A stretch of DNA of 64,000 bases from Eonycteris spelaea (Eukaryota > Chordata > Mammalia > Chiroptera > Pteropodidae), in the NCBI GenBank assembly GCA_003508835.1, contig PUFA01000167.1, positions 372,001 to 436,000 on the forward strand, read 5' to 3'. The translations under genes and the position numbers were made by a program. The notes beneath the pieces are model-generated. The model saw only the letters and a list, made by a program, of their open reading frames with translations. It was not told the DNA's origin and ran no database searches. Each line of letters begins with the position of its first letter. Positions within the stretch are counted from its first letter, which is position 1. Shown in pieces: positions 60,050 to 64,000 of this stretch.

Positions 60050-60540
60050 GGTTTATTAGTTTTTTAAAATATTTCTTTGCTATTGCAAATGCTGTGTTTT
60101 CAAGATTAATTTTCCTGTTTGTTGCTATTATATCAAAGTGCAATAAATTTGTGTCTCTTGATCTTATACCCAACAATTTGGCTCGATGTTCTTATTCTAA
60201 TAATTTTCAGTGAATTTTTAGGCAATTATATCATTTGTGAAAATTGATATTTTTCATTGCTCTTCATTTCTTGTACCTTTTTCCTTTATTTTTCAATGTT
60301 GCTCTTCAGACAGAATTGGTAGATAGAAGTGGTGATAATTGCCATCTTTTTCTTACTTTTGATTTTAGAGAAGTTGCTTGTAATAAATAGTTCATCATTA
60401 GGTAAAATGTTTGTAGTGAGTTTTTGGTAGATATCATTTATCAGGTTCAAAAATTTTACTTTCTGGCTTGCAAGGAATTTTAATCTTGTATTTGTGCAGA
60501 ATTTTATCAAATAACCTTTTCTGCATCTAATGAGGTGCTG
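60050..60540 (-). mobile_element. L1 ORF2 (reverse transcriptase region) fragment, antisense
   Basis: The minus strand carries a frame (60510-60286) with an INDIYQKLTTNILPND segment that matches the L1 ORF2 pattern preceding the RT active-site region. On + the surrounding phrases 'tttctgcatctaatgag' and 'tttgttgctattatatcaaa' are the usual reversed ORF2 landmarks. Frames are broken. It ends about 220 bp before RASGRF2 exon 2. Confidence 0.75.
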
Positions 60541-60760
60541 TGGGTTAACTCTTACTAAGGAGTGTTAAGATGGAACCTATGATATCTTCTATGTGCAAAG
60601 TCATTGTCAACTAGACTGGAAGTGATATTTCATTTTGAAATATGATTTAAATAATGATATCATGCACTTTGTAACCATATACGCTTTGTAGGGAAATACC
60701 ATGTTGTTACAATGTCGTGCTTGAAAAATAAAACTCAACCTTGTTTGTTTTTCTCTCTAG

Positions 60761-60867
60761 TATTACTTTACCGTTCTTTTTGGCCATGAAGGTCAGAAAC
60801 CACTGGAGCTTCGCTGTGAGGAGGAACAGGACGGTAAAGAGTGGATGGAGGCCATTCATCAAGCCAG
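60761..60867 (+). CDS. RASGRF2: RASGRF2 coding exon 2 (residues 97-131 and part of 132)
   Basis: This exon continues the N-terminal PH domain. It starts [20 protein letters not shown] (two PH strands) and ends with the PH C-terminal helix, whose signature tryptophan is in KEWMEAI (about residue 124). It is 107 bp, giving 35 codons plus two bases (AG, consistent with Ser/Arg completed by exon 3), so intron 2 is phase 2. The acceptor is 'tttttctctctag' and the donor is CAG|gtatga. Joining exon 1 in phase 0 gives an unbroken frame. The PH domain is expected to help membrane and partner binding. Codon use is more AT-tolerant than in exon 1, which lies in a CpG island. Confidence 0.95.
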
Positions 60868-61069
60868 GTATGAGCTCGAATCCTCTGTGTGACACCGGAT
60901 TGCGGGGGTCTTGCATCGGGGGTTTCACTGTTGGCGGTAGTTTTGGAAGAACTTGTGATTACAAGATGGATACCTCCTCCTTAGTCGTGTGTGAGATGAT
61001 CCTTTGAGCTTTCTATGGCTGTTTTCCAGTCAAGATGAAAGGTAATAGATATAACGATAACCAGGGTGT

Positions 61070-61325
61070 TAGGTCACTTTTGTGGATTTGTTCTTATGTG
61101 CCAGGCACTGTTCTGTGTGCTTCTCAATTGAGGAATTTGTTAAATGTATCGATTCACTTATTCAACAGTCTCCAAGAGGGGTATCATAATTACCCCCTTT
61201 AAAGATAAGGAAACCGAGACCTGGAAGGGTAGTTTGCTTGCCTGAAGTCACAGAGCTAGGAAGTGGGAGAGCTATGAGATGGAGTCAGCTGAGCTCACAT
61301 TTGTAAACCCTGCCCTATGCAGCCT
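61070..61325 (+). repeat. MIR SINE, near full-length
   Basis: 'tatgtgccaggcactgttct', 'ctttaaagataaggaaaccg', 'tgcctgaagtcacagagcta' and 'ggaagtgggagagctatgag' are in MIR order. Confidence 0.8.
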
Positions 61326-61549
61326 GATTATCAAGAAAGGTGATGCCAGCCTCTATCTAAGGAAATAGAAAACTGATTTTGCTTCCTCCTGAGAAATATC
61401 AAAAAGTGGAAAGGAGCGCACTTGGCCTCAAAAGGCATCAGGAGATCCAAAAGAGATGCAGGCAGACCTCTCTCCCTTATTTTTCATAGTTGATTCCAAA
61501 GTCCCAGCCATTATGCTTCACATGGCTCCCATACTTTTTGCCTGCCCTT

Positions 61550-61920
61550 TCTGTAATGTAGGCTCTTGTCACTCTGCAACCCCGTGCTTCTCTCTCCAGG
61601 GTTTCGGTGGCAAAACTCGAGCTGGGACGTGTTTTTTTTCCTTCATCTGACATGCCTTTCCTTCTAAATATCCATTCATGACTCTACCACCCTTTCCTGG
61701 AACTATCCCTCACAAGTTAGTTCTCATTGGCCCTCTTCTCCAATATTCAACAACTTAGTATAATTTAGTTTGTTTTGTTTTGTTTTTTACGTATTTCTTG
61801 TGCGTGATTTCTGTTTCTTGAGCTGCACCTTGAGAATGAGGAAGAAGATGAGGACGTCTTCATTTCTGAATGAAGCACAGCCTACTTATATAGTAGGCGA
61901 TCAGGAAATAGTTTCAGTTG
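61550..61920. repeat. Possible L2 fragment
   Basis: 'catgcctttccttctaaata' and 'cctggaactatccctcacaa', with a MIR/L2-like tail near 61870-61915, suggest L2. Low certainty. It includes a short GTTTT run (61765-61785). Confidence 0.35.
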
Positions 61921-62044
61921 GATTATAAGAGAATGAGAATGTCCTGAGTGAGTTTAGACCGTTCTTTGAACCCCTGAGATTTTTTCTCTGAAAGTCTCCC
62001 CATCCCTTCCTCTAGCCTCCCTCTTTTTCTTCAGTTACTTTTTA

Positions 62045-62275
62045 TCCACCACCTCTGTGCCAGGCGGCACACGAAGTGCTTCACATACTTGGTGTTTTTC
62101 ATTCCTTACAACTCCCCAGGAGGGAGTTATTAACCCTTTTTTTTACAGATGAGAAAACAAAAGTTCATGATCATTAAGCAGACTGGCAAAATTAAACACA
62201 CATTTATTAAGCTACAGAGCTGGGATTCCAACCCAAGTCAGTCTGACTGCAGAACCTTTAATCCGTGTTCTGTAT
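62045..62275 (+). repeat. MIR SINE
   Basis: 'cctctgtgccaggcggcaca', 'tttacagatgagaaaacaaa', 'gctacagagctgggattcca' and 'gtcagtctgactgcagaacc' are in MIR order. Confidence 0.8.
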
Positions 62276-63205
62276 TACCCCTCTCTTTGTTATTGTCTCT
62301 TTTTCTCTTCAGTTCTTTCCCCTTTATTTCTTTTCCCCTTTCTCCATTCAGAGATGAAAGTGGATTTTTGTGAGGGCAGTGTTGAGAGCAGAAGATGTTA
62401 TTTTCAAAACATTGTAGTTCCTTTTCTTTCTTTTCCTCCAAAATATTTCTCAAGAATTCCTAGGATTGGTGACCAAATGTTCCTCTCCAAGTGGGCCCTG
62501 GGGCAGCTTGCTGACATCGAGATCCAGGCACACTGTTGAGTCGCCTTTGCTCAGTGGCTCTGTCTTAGGATTTTGCTCCAGACTTAAGACTAATGTAGAA
62601 TAACTTGCTGTAGAAAGGTCAGGCCTTCAAAGGTGAATGAAGATCACGTTGGCAAGTTAGAGCCCTTGAGTCATTTCTAGACACAGTCTTTGTCACCACT
62701 TCTATTCCTTTTTACCTGGGAATTAGAGTGAAGTAAATAATTAAAAATGTTTATTTGCTTTTACATTCCAGAAAAGCCAAATACCATCAGTAGCCTAAAT
62801 GCCTTTGTAGTTGCCATGCCGATATCGTGGTGAGTCAAATACGAAGTATAAGTTAATTTAAAAAATGATTAGATTTCAAATAACAGATTTTTTTTATATC
62901 CTGAAAATTTTGTCATATATGTGGAAGTGAGTCAGTAACTATTTGGTATTGATTGACATATGAGCAAAACCAGGGTGTGATCTTGTCAGGAAACATAGAC
63001 TTTAGAAACTACTTTAGTGGTTCAGGGATGGAATGATAAAAATTCTCTTTTGGATTTGAAGATTTGGTTAATAATTGATCTTTGTTCCTGATGTCATGAC
63101 TTTTTGGTCCATTAGATTTGTTTTTCCTTTGACTTGAGGTTCAGGACTAGGTTCTTTGATGACTTCCTTTTAATCTGACTGCTTTATACCTGAGTTCTTG
63201 TATTT

Positions 63206-63208
<3 letters not shown>

Positions 63209-63237
<29 letters not shown>
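63209..63237. repeat. T29 homopolymer
   Basis: Uninterrupted run of 29 T. It could be the antisense tail of a decayed retroposon, but no body is recognised beside it. Confidence 0.95.
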
Positions 63238-63240
<3 letters not shown>

Positions 63241-63567
63241 TTGAGATGCTTTTTAAATTTTTGTTTTTTAAATCAGGGATGACAGTAATTTTTCTTTAAG
63301 TTTCATTATGTTGAGTTTTTGGTGTAAACTTGGATCTGTGAAATTCATCTTGACTTCATTTATACATGAGCAGAGCCAGAAAGTTAATGAAGCTGATTCA
63401 GAGAAAGAATTTGTGAGCCATATTTGCTTGGCATTGTGCTAATTAAAACAACTGGTTGGTTGACTAAACATTTCACCTTTAGAGGACAGATTGATGGCAT
63501 TAATTTGATACTGCCGCCTTTTCAATAGAAAGTGTTCAATATTTATGGTTTTATTGATCCCTCTTTT

Positions 63568-63996
63568 TCAAACTTTGAGCTTTTGATTAGCTAATGATGA
63601 TTTTAGCTTGAGAAGAGTTCTTTTCTGAGCTACAAACCTCTTGCAGATACTACATAGAAACAGGGACTGCCCAGAATTCCCCTGTTGGTCATGGCTGTTT
63701 TCCTGGGATGGCTTCTTGGTACCAGCCTTAATGTACTGTCTTTGTGTGCCATGAAAGTCGCATTCTTGCTGCTGGCTTTTGTACTTTATTGCTGAGTATA
63801 CGTGGCCGAATTTGCCTTTGGAGGATCTTTGAATCATTTTCTGAGATGTAGAGTTGCACTCGCCCTTGGACCTAGTCCAGGGAAAATCTTTTTTGGAAAT
63901 GCAATTCTCATTGGATGCTTTGACCTGGTCCAGGAAGCTTGTTTTACAGTTGTGCTTGAAGTTGGCCAATATTACATTTCGAGAACACTGACACAT
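63568..63996 (-). pseudogene. Unrecognised 142-codon ORF, possible retrocopy
   Basis: A minus-strand frame runs from an ATG (63996) to TGA (63568) and has a TAA immediately before the ATG, so it is closed on both sides. The predicted peptide is rich in Ser, Lys, Gln and Asn and has one CxxC pair (LFLCSICKRFV) near residues 112-122. No domain was recognised. An AATAAA on the same strand lies at 63550-63555, about 13 bases past the stop. It could be the end of a decayed processed gene copy or simply a chance frame; evidence is thin. Confidence 0.25.
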
Positions 63997-64000
63997 TTAA

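Larger units (their letters stand above)
7080..60760 (+). other. RASGRF2: RASGRF2 intron 1 (53,681 bp, phase 0)
   Basis: The intron opens with GTACCA and closes with a pyrimidine-rich tract 'tttgtttttctctctag' (about 60744-60760). A branch-point-like 'ctcaac' sits about 25 bases before the AG. The flanking exons join in frame within the PH domain. No internal coding exon was recognised; contents are given in separate entries. Confidence 0.93.
60868..64000 (+). other. RASGRF2: RASGRF2 intron 2, 5' part
   Basis: Begins GTATGA and runs out of the window; exon 3 is not present. Contents include MIR copies, a long T run and a minus-strand ORF, listed separately. 62290-63200 is otherwise unassigned. 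Confidence 0.9.

Overview
This is nuclear DNA from a placental mammal. It carries the 5' end of one protein-coding gene on the + strand, RASGRF2 (Ras-specific guanine-nucleotide-releasing factor 2): its promoter, first coding exon, a complete 53.7-kb first intron, second coding exon and the start of intron 2. Support comes from a CpG-island promoter, GT-AG introns, an exon 1/exon 2 peptide that reads straight through as the N-terminal PH domain of RASGRF2, and dense old mammalian repeats (MIR, L2, L1M, MLT1, hAT fragments). I saw no primate Alu, rodent B1/B2, carnivore SINEC, ruminant BovB or pig PRE-1. The youngest-looking L1 has 5' and 3' ends of a type I associate with laurasiatherians such as bats or horse; that placement is weak inference.

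Layout. Positions 1-5400 are intergenic: an MLT1 LTR end, an L1 3' end, about 2.9 kb without recognised repeats, and an ERV1-type LTR. Positions 5540-6190 are a strongly strand-asymmetric TG-rich tract that runs into a CpG island (about 6180-7110) holding a TATA-poor promoter, an overlapping E-box/CRE and a six-codon upstream ORF. Coding exon 1 is 6792-7079 (96 codons, phase 0). Intron 1 is 7080-60760. Coding exon 2 is 60761-60867 (35 codons plus 2 nt). Intron 2 starts at 60868 and leaves the window.

Intron 1 falls into a repeat-poor AT-rich first 6 kb, then a patchwork of old L1 (mostly antisense to the gene), MIR/L2, two antisense MLT1 LTRs, an antisense endogenous-retrovirus pol fragment (16.9-17.9 kb), an internally deleted antisense L1 that keeps both ends (25.5-28.8 kb), hAT transposons (23.5-23.9 and 59.0-59.2 kb) and several microsatellites. 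Two possible decayed retrocopies of unknown parentage lie on the minus strand (32.8-33.2 kb and 63.6-64.0 kb).

There is no operon, CRISPR array or bacterial-type system. The observations most worth checking are the uORF, the upstream LTR plus TG tract next to the promoter, the two unassigned minus-strand coding-like stretches, and an inverted pair of about 200-bp sequences at 45.5/46.7 kb. Repeat family names and edges are from memory of consensus sequences and are approximate; none was confirmed by alignment.
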